A stretch of 64,000 nt of DNA from Amanita rubescens (GCA_015039365.1 WION01000053.1:62001-126000), one strand, 5' to 3'; shown: positions 1 to 10,526, counted from the first letter of the stretch. The notes: generated from the sequence alone by a model not told the origin. A program made the numbers and translations.

Positions 1-117
1 ATATACTAAGCAATCAGATCAGTCCGTCAACCATGCCAAAGTCTTCTTTTTCATCACCATTCATGACAAAGTCACCGGAGTGGTCGGCCTGTTTGCCTTT
101 ATCCAGTCTGGTTGTTT

Positions 118-946
118 TCAGCCTGGCGTCCCCGTCCGCTTCCTTTCTTGGCTTTCATCTTTGTTGAGGATCCAGACTCCATTTTCGGCCCCATCAATGA
201 CTTTTCTTTTCTTTGACACGGATAGGGCATCCAAGGCATTGTCCGTGTCATCACGTTCAGTCGATAACAACACCACTTGGCTAAGATTTGCCTTTTGATG
301 ACTTATCTGGCAGTTCGATGTCGATATCTCCTTCGGAATGGGCCACGACTCGGATGCAGACAATAAGAAACTGGTAAATCTAAACAACGTCAGTACACAA
401 TCAACCAATGGCACAGCTTGAAGTACTTTACGGATTCCATTGTTTTGCCGGTCGGGCAAATCAAATGTGAGTAATTGAACTTTCATCAATACGAGAGTTC
501 TGGGACGAAGCTTGTCATACATTTCCCAAGGATGTACCGGATTATCCTTGGCATCGACGACCTCTCTTTGTATCAATTTCGCATTTACAAGACGAAACAC
601 GGGGCCGCCGAAGTCGGGAAGGAGATGGGGTCATAGTATAAACCAACTGACAATTCTAAGGCACCTGAGCACACAACTAAACAGATGAATTATAGAACGA
701 ACCTGAAGGAATATCAACCGATTACTTCTGCTCTGAATTTCTAGTGACCGAAGGATGGTCATCATGAGAGCGAAAGATGCGTTTGGCTGCCGTCCGAAAG
801 TTACCGACAATGGAGCACTTGAAGTTCACGATTCCCGTGGGCACGACATATTTCGGTCCCAAATGAGTATCGGCATCGGCCCCTCTAGACGGAGCACACG
901 GAATTTCTGTGACTTCTAGCACAGATACACCGCCGTCGTATTCCAT
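118..946 (-). CDS. Spliced hypothetical protein, lineage-restricted
   Basis: Two exons are visible. The first starts at the ATG ending at 946 and encodes about 74 residues, including the stretch SIVGNFRTAAKRIFRSHDD. The second (from about 600) begins VFRLVNAKLIQREVVD and contains HPWEMYDKLRPRTLVLMKVQ followed by LLTFDLPDR. A short intron probably lies near 375-415. The tail, with a basic KKRKV stretch that could be a nuclear signal, is read with or without that intron, so the C-terminus is uncertain. The pattern resembles an expanded family of unknown function that I recall from mushroom genomes; that is memory, not a search. No enzymatic motif is visible. The exact end could be at 281 if the internal intron is spliced. 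Confidence 0.5.
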
Positions 947-1712
947 GTTACGCTGATATCAAGTTGCGCAGCCATCAATGCAGACGAACGAGAAGTGAGC
1001 CGACTTCCAATCGTTGTACACATAAACGACAAACTGACAAAAAGCCTGCGGAGCAGAAAATCAGCACTACCACTCAGATATGATTGACGACTCCAAACAG
1101 TACACGTCGCGCTGTGATCATCATATGCACAAATGACGGATGAGGAAAATGAGGCACCGAGACTGTGAATATATTAGTGTGCAGATAGGAGTTAACGTAA
1201 AAGGATTTATCCCTTTCCAATGTCGTATTACCCGAAAATTTTCAACTGACTCAGGGTGAGTTGTAAAGGGGTTTCTCAAATGGCTGCATACGCACTTTAA
1301 GTAAAGCTTCAGTGATCGAGATTTAAACCAGAAAAATTAATGCCGATCACAATCCGAGCGGGTGCATCTCGTCGTATCAAACAGGGGGTAGGTTTTCACC
1401 GCCTGACGTATGTGTTGGTTGGTCTTATATCATTCATGATGTCAGGTTACTGCGAGGCCTCACTGGTTCGTTGAATCGTGTTAATTTTTGGCATACTTTC
1501 TTTCCTCGCGCAGTCTACACAGCCCCACACTATTGATGAGAAAACTGAACTCATTCGACTCGGAAAAGCGGATGTAACGTGAGGGATGGGCAATCGATCG
1601 GGAAAGACACCCGATATGCAGATGTAGCTCGGTACGGTAAGAATACGTGACAGCCTGACGATCAAACATGTGACGTGTGACACAAACCGTCAGTTGGTCG
1701 TAGCACTGAACC
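947..1712. other. Gene-free stretch
   Basis: No ORF with coding character and no RNA gene is visible. The sequence is moderately AT-rich and leads into the repeat copy at 1713-1923. Confidence 0.4.
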
Positions 1713-1923
1713 CACTACTTACGTAGCGGGAATAGACTGGGTTATATATTGTTGACTCAGAAAGGTGAGACAAATGGGGCTGCACATCGCACAACTGACT
1801 GTCAGGCACAAGGCACATGCACATGTTCTTGGCATCCCACCACATTCTGACTTGGACTGATGTGTCCTCCCTGTGCCACATTTCCAAGTCACAATCACTG
1901 ATTCTACTATTTTTACAGCTGAC
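1713..1923 (-). repeat. CpG-depleted copy of repeat R1
   Basis: Read on the minus strand, this stretch aligns along most of its length with 7206-7400 on plus. It shares GTAAAAATAGTAG, GGATGCCAA and TATATAACCCAGTC. Nearly every CpG in the 7.2-kb copy is TpG or CpA here. It has no convincing protein; the short frames across it are by-products of the repeat. Confidence 0.75.
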
Positions 1924-2200
1924 CCCTTCCATGAAAAATACACACATAGCGGGGCCTGAATTTCAAGTCCAACAAGCCTGACAAGATTACATCATCAGCT
2001 ATCACATCACAACAGAACATGCTAACCTGTATCATGCTCTCTGGGCACATCTGGGGGGTACTTGTGACGAGAGATAAGTTTGTCCACAAGTCCTTCATCA
2101 TATACAACATCTTGGACGGGCCACAGCTTTCATAGCCATATTGGCACGTGATCTAAGATTCGAACTCAGCCCTTAGCTGACTATGTTTGTCTTGGCGGGG

Positions 2201-2408
2201 CCCAGGCTCCTAGGACCAGCATGTGATGTGCTCAAACAAACCAAACATACGTTGGACTCGCACAGAACGGCTGGCAAACTTGTGCTTCGCACATCACCGA
2301 CATCATTCATCTGCCCCATATAGACCATTGCATAAGTCCGCAGAAATTGATGGCTCCGGCTTTCGGGCCAATGGCTTCGTGTCCGATATTCCTTATTATT
2401 CCTTACAT
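2201..2408 (+). repeat. Left arm of a ~200-bp inverted repeat
   Basis: This arm matches 2885-3081 in reverse complement. It begins CCAGGCTCCTAGGACCAGC and the differences are almost all transitions. The two arms even encode the same out-of-context 60-residue frame, which shows that this frame is repeat sequence and not a gene. The arms point at each other across about 480 bp. Confidence 0.85.
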
Positions 2409-2511
2409 TCTATCATTGATTTGAGCTTGGTTACTGTGCGCAAGTAGATGTTGTGTTCTAAGTGGTTGGTCAAACTTAGTCTATATATTTGAGTTTTGTG
2501 TCTGCATTACA

Positions 2512-2599
2512 GTTGCCATAATGGTGGAATGGTTATTTTGTGCGAAATTTTGGTGTGGCAGTGGCTTAGGGTTCAAATCCATGTCGGGAACACTTTTTT
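2512..2599 (+). other. tRNA-like Pol III promoter unit in repeat
   Basis: A-box-like TGGTGGAATGG at 2522-2532 and B-box-like GGTTCAAATCC at 2570-2580 are spaced as in a tRNA gene. A T6 run (2594-2599) follows, like a Pol III terminator. The acceptor and anticodon stems do not pair properly, so this is a tRNA-derived (SINE-like) sequence and not a tRNA gene. Confidence 0.45.
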
Positions 2600-2680
2600 A
2601 AAAATTGCAAGAAACCACCACCATACATGCGTATAAAAGAGCGCAATGCTGGAGATGAATTCGAGGGTATAAAATAAAGT

Positions 2681-2760
2681 GGGTGTACTCAGAATTGAAC
2701 CCCGGGCATCACAGAGTCCAAAAATGGTATCATCTCTAACCGTTCAGCCATAATGTCAAC
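2681..2760 (-). other. tRNA-like Pol III promoter unit, opposite strand
   Basis: On the minus strand an A-box-like TGGCTGAACGG (complement of 2740-2750) and a B-box GTTCAATTC (complement of 2692-2700) lie about 48 nt apart. The unit occupies the position equivalent to 2512-2599 in the facing arm of the inverted repeat. The cloverleaf is poor, so it is not called a tRNA. Confidence 0.45.
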
Positions 2761-2884
2761 TAAATGAATACCTCGAAATTCACATATATGGACTAGTCTT
2801 CACTACCTAGACTACACTTGGGCAACAGCATTGTTAATTTGTAACATTTAACATAAGAACCCAAACCCAAATTATTGATAGCTC

Positions 2885-3081
2885 ATGTAAGGAATACCGG
2901 ACACAAAACCATTGGTTCGAAGGCCGGAGCCATCAATTTCTACGGGCTTATGCAATGGTCTATATGGGGCAGGCGAGTGATGTCGGTGATGTGCGAAGCA
3001 CAAGTTTGCCAGCCGTTCTGTGCGAGTCCAACGTATGTTTGGTTTGTTTGAGCACATCACGTGCTGGTCCTAGGAGCCTGG
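2885..3081 (-). repeat. Right arm of the inverted repeat
   Basis: This is the reverse complement of 2201-2408 with a few transitions, several of them at CpG. Outside it, 3109-3140 is an exact 32-bp match to the complement of 7174-7205, so the composite element here and the repeat upstream of the ligase gene share one terminus. Confidence 0.85.
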
Positions 3082-3153
3082 GCGGGGCCTATCGTTCTGG
3101 ACTCAGCTGTAAATAATCTTATTTTACATTTTACAAGATGGCGATGTTTTAGA

Positions 3154-3529
3154 CTAAAGGCCGCTATGTCAGCAGTCAAGCCATCGAAACGAGAATAAAA
3201 ACATACGAGAGTGTGCTACCCATAACTTCGAGACGCTTCTTCAAACCTTTGAATGCAGACTGGGCAACTTCTAAGCTATCAACACCAGAAAGACACGTTA
3301 GACATCTGCACGTATAACGTGACAGTAAAACATACCACAAACATATATAACCCGTTTCAGAGGTCAACTTCTCAAAGAATTCGAACGCAACATCAGCGTG
3401 CAATTGTCTGAACGCGAAGAATGGATAAACCCTATTTTGGAAGGCAGGGCGGAATGTTGACTGAGCAAGACATAGAAAACGGGAAGGTTCGTATGCCAAA
3501 AGCAACTGAAACAAATGTACATTCACCAT
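3154..3529 (-). CDS. Possible small spliced gene, unidentified
   Basis: The minus strand reads a coding-like series: YPFFAFRQLHADVAFEFFEK, then SETGYICL, an intron of about 55 nt (donor GTATGT), LEVAQSAFKGLKKRLEVMGS, a second intron and a stop at 3154-3156. It begins only a few bases beyond the CDK8 stop, so it is either a separate short gene without a clear start or an uncharacterised 3' extension of that transcript. I do not recognise the protein. Confidence 0.3.
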
Positions 3530-3532
3530 ATC

Positions 3533-5134
3533 TCATCCTAGCCTCGCTTTCTTTCTTGCGTGTCCACTCGTTCCTTGCCCAGCGCCATAGGGGACGCTTC
3601 CACCTAGGCTAGCAAAGCTAGCAGCTGAGCTTGGCTTTGACTGAGACTGACTTGGCCCAAATGGAGGCTGGGCCCCTGCCCCTGCCATAACGTTGTGTCC
3701 GCCTTGGTGGGATGTGTTCTGAGTAGGATGTGGCATCATAGATGGTGCATCATCCTGTGTGATACGTCTCTGAGGAGGTAGCTGGGAGTGAGGAACTCCA
3801 AAGAAGGCACTACGATGCGGTAGATGGGGAGGATAATATTACTGAAGGTTTGAACCGAATTAGATCAGCACGTACTTTCGCGTGGGTTTTGGATCTTCAG
3901 AGAACCACTTGTGCCGAAGGGCTTCTTTTGCGGTTAGGCGGTTATCAGGGTTATAGACAAACAGAAGTCGCAAGAGGTCATACGCAAGTGGGCTGCGTAG
4001 CCGAGATTGACACCATTCGTGTAGGCGGTTGGGATAGCTGTAGTAAACGCATTGGGATGTTAGCCGTTGATAAGAATTTCGATATTTTCATGATCTGACT
4101 TACGGGTCAAGGCGTTTCATGTTCTGGTATTCGGACATGTATATGAGGTTTGACCAGTCGCTTTCTAAAGAGAGATGAAGATCATGTTTGATATGAGGTC
4201 GGGTTATCACTCACCATCTGGCGTTCCGAGCACTTCCAGTATCTTGAGAACTTGATCACGTTGGAATGGCAAACTGCCCGTGGTCTTCTTTCCTTCCACT
4301 TTGGCCTCTTCGCCTTTGAAGATGGGTCTTAGACTGGCTAGTTCTGCAAGGACACAACCAATGGCCCAGCAATCGATTGCTTTGTTGTAATGCTTTGAGC
4401 CCATGAGGAGTTCTGGGGCGCGGTACCAGATGGTGACGACCACTTTATCGCCGGTATGCAAGGACTGCAGAGGCTCGTAAACGAGGCGAGCGAGCCCAAG
4501 ATCGCCGATTTTGACGATTCCATTTGAGGTTATGAGAATGTTAGCAGGCTTGAGATCACGATGGAGAATGTGACATGTGTGTAGGTATAACAGCCCGTTG
4601 AGTAACTGATATGTCAAGGATTTGAGTGTTGGCAGGGGTATCGATGAGCGGAGCGTTTGTGAGTGATGATGAATGAGCTGCTGGAGCAAATGTTAGCAAA
4701 AGAGGAACACATCATCATGATATGCTAAATACCAAAAAGTCATGTTCGGCGTATTCAAATACCATATGTATTGACTTGTCTTCCAAGATAACTTCTTTGA
4801 GTGCGACAACGTTTTCATGATTGATTTCGCGGTTCAACTAGGTGTGGGTGAGGTTCTAGGAAGCGACAACGTAAACTGTAGAACATACGGCCATTTCCCT
4901 GATTGCACTCTGGCTGATCCCGGTATACGTTGGCACGTCACCCTCCTTGTCGGGTTTAAATTTCTTGATTGCGTACAGCTTCGAGTGGTCGCCAAGACTC
5001 TGGGCTTTGTACACGCGTCCATATGTTCCAGAAGAGATAAAACCCTGGATAAAGTATTTAGATTTTACTGTGAGCTTGGAAGCCTCGTGCTTAGCGCGAT
5101 ACACGGCCATGATATCGGATGTCCAGTTGTCCAT
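3533..5134 (-). CDS. SSN3: Cyclin-dependent kinase 8 (SSN3/SRB10-type)
   Basis: This is the kinase of the Mediator CDK8 module, which phosphorylates transcription factors and the Pol II CTD together with cyclin C. Six exons join in frame. The N-lobe has the glycine loop [11 protein letters not shown] and the ATP lysine in LYAIKKFK. The alpha-C region SQSAIREMA corresponds to the CDK8 SMSACRE motif. HDFLQLIHHH, the catalytic loop [10 protein letters not shown], the DLGLAR magnesium loop (DMG in many CDK8 proteins) and [20 protein letters not shown] follow, then HEWCQSRL and KWFSEDPKP in the C-lobe. A Gln/Ser/Pro-rich tail ends KKARLG. The start is the first ATG after an in-frame stop 39 nt upstream. 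It diverges from CHS5. Confidence 0.92.
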
Positions 5135-5221
5135 TGCGCTCAGCTCATCGTGAGCAGCGTAGTGTTCGCGTCACAGGTTATGACGTGACGTGACCTTATA
5201 ATACGCTCGCCGTTCTGAACG
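5135..5221. promoter_or_regulatory. Bidirectional promoter of CDK8 and CHS5
   Basis: Only 87 bp separate the two start codons, which point away from each other. The stretch contains an imperfect CGTGACGTGAC repeat. Both genes must be driven from here or from within each other's 5' regions. Confidence 0.6.
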
Positions 5222-6815
5222 ATGTCAGCGCAAAAAAACCCAAGCCCCGAAAGCTTCACATTCACGGTGGGCAAGCTTGGTGAGTAATCGACTCAAATAT
5301 ATGCTTGGAGAGGCTAATAAGCGGTTTGCTGTCAGATGCGGGAATGGCTGTAAGTCGATGAAAGTTTGGACTAGGTTATTGGCGACTTACGAGAACTAGA
5401 TCCTGCTCGGGGAGCGTGCCCACTTGATCGAGTTTCCCTCAATACTGCTGCCCCCTGGAGCGACGACAGGGTCTATTGTCAACATCGCCGTGCATCAAAA
5501 TCACGCGGAAGAAAAGAAGAGGGACACGGAATTCTGGACACTGCAGGACGACATTCTGAAGGAGTTCGGACAGGAAACACCGGTTCCTCCTAAACTGAAT
5601 GTATGTATAATACCCGAATAGTTCTGTTGAGTTGAACTCACCCTTCGGCGCTAGTTGCGGCACGTCACTCAAACCTCTGTCACCCTCGAGTGGCCTCAGC
5701 TAAAGCTTGCGACCTCTAAGTTACGCTCTCTGGACATTTATAGAAATGGCCAACGACTGGCCGCTATACCCTCTGCTACGACGAACACATCTACGAAACT
5801 CTCCGGATTGGATCTCAATACCGAATATACATTCCAACTAATACTGCGCACGACAGCGGGCACATACCCCTCTAATTTGATTCGTGTCAAAACGCATTCC
5901 ATGACGGATACTTCTGGCATATCGGTGTGCTTCGGAAACATTCAAGATCCTGTGCTCTTGGAAAATGCCAGGATGGCCTTGCAAGAGATGAATGGAAAAT
6001 GGAGCGACAAGATACAGATTGATACGACACATTTTGTTTGCACGACTCCTGCGGCTGTTCCGTCAGCCGCACAAGCCGCAGGGAATGTGCCCACTACCCC
6101 AGGTGTTGAATATCAGCGAGCGCTGCAGCTTAGCATCCCGGTTGTCCAGCCACATTGGATCCTGGCATGTCACAGCGAGAAAAAGTGAGCTGCAGCATAA
6201 TTTCCCCAAAATACAATTAACATTGCATCAAGGATGGTTCCTATAGCTTCATACTATCTCGGTGCAAACCCATCCACCCCAATGAGCTCCCAGCCATTTG
6301 CTCGGCCGCAGTCCATGTCTCAAGCTTCACTTCCACGCTCTCCAAATAGCGCAACCTCACCATCACCAAGAGGAATTGGTAACAGAGCCTCTATGCCTGC
6401 TCCATCCAGGACAAACGCTCATAGCCCCCCTTACCCTGGCAAGTCCCCCTCCAGCCCAGAGTCAAGAGCACGATCGTCTCGCTTCGAACCCACCATGGAA
6501 GAAGATGGAGAAATTGACGTACTGCCAGAGCGCGATGCGGATATCAAACGAATGAGCAGAGGTGAAATGAACAAGGACTTCAAGTTCCCTGTCGCACGGA
6601 CTGCACCCTCATCCCCTCCAGAGCCACCACATGGCAAAAAATCAGCACCTCGTGGGCTGGATTCGACCAAACTGGCGCAGCCCGCGTCGGCCAAACCAAT
6701 CATCACTCCATCGAGCATAGAGGTACCTCCGCCACCTCCAGTTGAAAAGGAGCGGTCACAGTCGAGCGTTGAAGATGGAGACGAAGTCGGAGACACGGTC
6801 GATATTCCACTTTAG
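5222..6815 (+). CDS. CHS5: Chitin biosynthesis protein Chs5 (exomer scaffold)
   Basis: Chs5 is the scaffold of exomer, the coat complex that carries chitin synthase Chs3 and other cargo from the trans-Golgi to the plasma membrane. Four introns are removed to give MSAQKNPSPESFTFTVGKLD, then AGMAILLGERAHLIEFPSI and GSIVNIAVHQN, the Chs5 N-terminal dimerisation helices. An FN3 domain follows (VTLEWPQLKL to YPSNLIRVKTHS), then a BRCT domain (ISVCFGNIQDP, VVQPHWILACHS). The order N-terminal domain, FN3, BRCT is diagnostic. The C-terminal 190 residues are Pro/Ser-rich with acidic stretches, as in other Chs5 proteins. Intron 2 ends at AACTAG, which keeps GMA-ILLGE in frame. The stop is TAG at 6813-6815. 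Confidence 0.93.
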
Positions 6816-7003
6816 CAATGATTCAGCAGTCCCATGTCCTCTACGGTCCTATTAGTATCAGTATTTATTCTTCTAATCATCTTTGCGATCCGTACCTCGC
6901 TTTTGATATTATTTAACAGAGCGAGGCGTCGAAAGGGGAAGCAAGAAAACCGAAAATGCTAAATGCTGACATGCAGCCCTCGCTCGTTCCTCGTTCTTGC
7001 ATC

Positions 7004-7173
7004 CTATTCCTGAAAGGCTTCTGGTGTCTGCATGGGAGTGTGAGCCACACGGCGAGACTCCATTTCTAAATCAGTAAGACATATATAGTGCGGTAGTCAC
7101 TTTACCAAATATAGAACGGTCCCGCACCACCTTTGTCTGGGACTCTCTGCGTCGTCTACTCACGCACTGGTGG
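7004..7173 (-). pseudogene. 3' end of an unidentified gene cut by a repeat
   Basis: The minus strand holds an exon end RESQTKVVRDRSIF, a GT-AG intron of about 40 nt, and a terminal exon EMESRRVAHTPMQTPEAFQE with a stop at 7004-7006. Continuing upstream, the reading reaches the 32-bp repeat terminus at 7174, so the 5' part of the gene seems to have been replaced by the repeat. The protein is not recognised, and the reading could be fortuitous. Confidence 0.25.
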
Positions 7174-7400
7174 CATCTTGTAAAATGTAAAATAAGATTA
7201 TTTACGTAAAAATAGTAGACCCAATGCGATTGTGACTCGGAAATGCGGTGAGGGAGGGCGCATCAGACCGAGTCAGAAATGCGGCGGGATGCCAAAAACA
7301 CGTGCACGTGCCTTGCGCCCAACCGACTCTGAGTCAGTCACCCCCATTCGTCTCGCCTTTCCAACGATATATAACCCAGTCCATCGAGTGCTGGACCCTG
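7174..7400 (+). repeat. CpG-rich copy of repeat R1 upstream of ligase
   Basis: The first 32 bp (7174-7205) match the complement of 3109-3140 exactly. From 7206 the sequence is the CpG-preserved relative of 1713-1923. The copy ends about 40 bp before the ligase start codon. Confidence 0.8.
7368..7374 (+). promoter_or_regulatory. TATA box inside repeat, 70 nt before ligase ATG
   Basis: TATATAA lies in the conserved core of repeat R1 and 70 nt upstream of the ligase ATG at 7444. The same TATATAAC is present in the decayed copy on the minus strand near 1741-1750. Confidence 0.45.
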
Positions 7401-7443
7401 CAGCGCAACAAGAATTCAACCTACCACCTCTTGAACCCTCACA

Positions 7444-9351
7444 ATGGCAGACCCACTAGCGGAAATTAACGGTACCAAACCCAATGTATTGCTGAAGGAC
7501 GGCGAGGACAGAGAAGTGTCGTCGATGACGAGGTGCGTTGTCAGAGCTCGTAACAGGAAGATGAAATGTTGAAATACCCGCAGCAACTCCGTGTATAAAG
7601 TCAAACGGACTATGGACCATTATTACTGGTGAGTTCAGTTTCATGACATCTTCAATGGTCTGACTCGCAAGCTGGACAGCACATGCCCTGTTCGTTGAAT
7701 TTACCAGATTTGTTTCACAACATTTGACTAATGCCAAACGTGAATTAGGCGTGGCGGAACCAAGTAAGCATTGGATCATTTACATGAATCAAAGCTTCGC
7801 GAACTAACTAACCTGCCATGACAGAGTAAATTCCCCATCAATGCACGGACGTGCAAACACCTCAAATCACTACTTGGAGATGCATACGAAGCTGCCCGTC
7901 TAAAACATGCGAACCCTAATGCCGTCGCCAGTACTTCCAATTCTAAAAGGCCGCCCTCAAAGAGTAAGCGGAAACGCGGGGAACAGGATGAGGATGAAGA
8001 GAAACCACGGAGTAAGAGGACCCGTCAGTCTAAGCCTGCGTCGAAAGCCGATGGGGAGGCTGGCGAAGAAAGTGGCGGAGAAACCAGTGAAGGTGATAGA
8101 GTCGACACCGGTGGAGCGACGAAGAAAGTCCCGGAATTGCTCTTGGCCGTTAAATGGGACGAAGCGGGTCTTGACCCCACTGGATGGTGGATATCTGAGA
8201 AGTTGGATGGTGTTCGGTGCATGCTTTCCTTTTTTTTTCGTGTCGACTCGTGTATTGACGCGTGGTATAGAACGTACTTTGATGGAAAAACCTTCTACAG
8301 CAGACTCGGCAACCTCTTTACGCCCCCAGACTGGTTCTTCAAAAGTTCGCGTACTCCATCGCATAACGGGTTAAGAAACTGAACTCATATCTTTTATAGA
8401 TTTGCCAAAGGGCGTTACTCTTGACGGCGAGCTTTTCGGTGGGCGCGGAAAGTTCCAGGATACTGTGTCAATAGTCAAAACCATCAATTCTCCTCATTGG
8501 CAGAGTATAACCTTCCAGGTATGAACTCGGTCTTGTGTACAAATCATCCTACTGAGAGCAATTTCCACAAAAGATATTCGACGTTCCATCTCTCGCAGAA
8601 AAACCTTTCGAAGAACGTTTTGAGTACTTGCAACAGACTTTCGGGCCGGGAGGTCCTCATGCAGCACCGCACATTGTCGTTGTCGAGCAAGTTGAGGCCA
8701 AAAACAAAGAACATGTTTTTCAACGGCTCAAAGAGGTAGAAAATGTTGGCGGTGAAGGCGTCATGCTGAGAAAACCTCAATCGTAAATGCTGTTCAACCT
8801 ACTGTGCCTTGCATAGCATTCTGATACGCTCTAGTCCATATGAAGGAAGACGTTCAAATACCCTCCTCAAAGTAAAGGTAATCAAACACGTCTTTGTCTC
8901 ACTAGCCATTTAAGGCTAATCAACTTTACGTTGTCATACAGTCTTTCTATGACGCAGAAGCCATCGTGACTGGGTATGTTCCTGGGAAAGGGAAAAATAA
9001 AGGGTCGATGGGGTCCCTGAAGTGTAAGATGGCTTCAGGAAAGGTAGGCAATCCATCATTAACGACAGTCTTTGACTAAAAGCGACGTGATTATGATCAG
9101 ACTTTCAACATTGGTACTGGATTTAGCGATAGACAAAGACAAAATCCGCCGAAAGTAGGGTCCATTGTAGTTTATCGATTCCAGGAGCTCACCCGTGATG
9201 GTGTGCCGCGGTATGTCCATGTAATAGAAAACGATGTGCGGATTAACTGATTTCGGATGATGATAGGTTTCCATCCTTTGTTGGGGAGGCAGCTGATAAG
9301 ACAGAGCCGAAGGACGCGGAGGTCACCAAGGGGAATCCTAGTGACGAGTGA
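7444..9351 (+). CDS. ATP-dependent DNA ligase with N-terminal SWIM-type finger
   Basis: The enzyme seals nicks through a lysyl-AMP intermediate. About eleven short introns are removed. The N-terminus has a CxC...CxH finger (DHYYCTCPAWRNQ then INARTCKHL), followed by a Lys/Arg/Glu-rich linker. Ligase motifs come in order: motif I EKLDGVRTYFDGK with the adenylated Lys, then FYSRLGNLF, motif III TLDGELFGGRGKFQ, motif IV EGVMLRKP, motif V LLKVK, and a compact OB domain (SLKCKMASGKTFNIGTGFSD). This is the small, virus/bacteria-like ligase class, not Cdc9 or Lig4. The DG-V-R/T-Y-F-D join requires the intron at 8216-8268. The first ATG after the repeat-borne TATA is used. Two fragments of this gene recur downstream (12521-12545 and 16328-16411). 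Confidence 0.9.
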
Positions 9352-10526
9352 AGAATCGCTGCCTGCAACTTCCGTTACGCACATTAATTAAATTTGGTTT
9401 CCGTGTAGGCTGTACATTTGCTGTAGGGCCGTTTGATTGGCGTTTGGATTCGGACATACAAGTAGACCACGTTTCTGTACTGCTATGACAGACTGCATGC
9501 TGGTTGTGTTCTGGTGATTTCGCAAGGACAACGATGGTCTGCAAACAGGAGGTTCACATTCGGCGACGATAGAAAAAGACATTTTAAAGCTTGAGCCGTC
9601 GCTGCCGTTGAAATCCAGCAACCTCGGCTGCACTGGCACGAAGATGGCCAGCTACATTCGTACTTCATGTGCTGTTCCTGAAAAGTTCTACCAGGCTCTG
9701 TTAACAATAACACAGGATCGTCGAGTTGTGCTGGAATGCGATGTCCTCCTGCAATGGAACGTGCTGGCCTCGAGCACGCGTGATAAGTTCTACTTCGAGT
9801 TGTTCTTGTTAACAAATCCGGGAATGTCAGCATCGTGTTCATGGAATGTTCCCAACGCCACTGTCAGAATTAGGTAAAATCTGATTTGCGCGTAACTACT
9901 ACAACCAAGTTTTGCGAGCCACTAGCACGTCTATGCACTTTTTTTCAGAAAGGCAAAGACAGAGCACCCAAAGGTAGATTTATCGCGGTGACCCTCGCTG
10001 TCAATCGTCGCGCAACATCGCTCAAGTTCACGATGATCTGACTCAAGTGCGTGATCGACAAAGGCGGAAAGCTTAATTTAGATACAACTTTGATGTCCCA
10101 TGATCACCAAGTGTTCCGGGGCTGAGGCTGTCCGTGGTACCTTTCCGAATCAATTGACTCCAGTGCTTCGGAAGAGAATCGATCACCATCGTCCAGTGAA
10201 CATATACACATTCAAGTCGCGAATTCAATGACATGGGTATGCATAGCTTGCGTCTTCCTTCTCTTTCTGAAGATATGTTGTGAAAGCACAGATTGACGTT
10301 GGCCGGCACTATCCTAGGCCCGGCCTGGATAGAGTCCTTCATGTCTACATCAAACCTTGTATCGCGAGGATAACACATTGATACTTACCGGAAATGTCGA
10401 TTGGAGGCACAATATATATATAACATCCGTTCAACTATCTTCGACCACATTAACACCGACATTTACGTTCACGCACGGGGAGAAAAAGCCTCTCTTTACC
10501 CTCTTCTTGCTCTGTAGCCAGCAGCG
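9352..10526. other. Spacer between ligase and first GPCR
   Basis: There are several short frames on both strands. The minus-strand frame 9388-9639 (starting MPVQPRLLDFNGSDGSSFK) has some coding character but no recognisable motif. Part of the spacer (from about 9725) is repeated at 12551-12760 with indels that break every long frame in one or other copy, which argues against a conserved protein. Confidence 0.35.

Noticed and set aside
2512..2760. Two tRNA genes
   Set aside because: A and B boxes are good, but acceptor and anticodon stems do not pair, so they are only tRNA-derived.
2223..3060. Two similar 60-75-residue frames (start MMCSNKPNIRWTRTERLANL) as a duplicated gene
   Set aside because: They are the same inverted-repeat DNA on opposite strands, with conservation across all codon positions, no upstream gene signals and tRNA-like elements beside them.
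9388..9842. A minus-strand gene between ligase and GPCR
   Set aside because: The duplicated copy at 12.55-12.78 kb breaks these frames with indels, and no motif is present.
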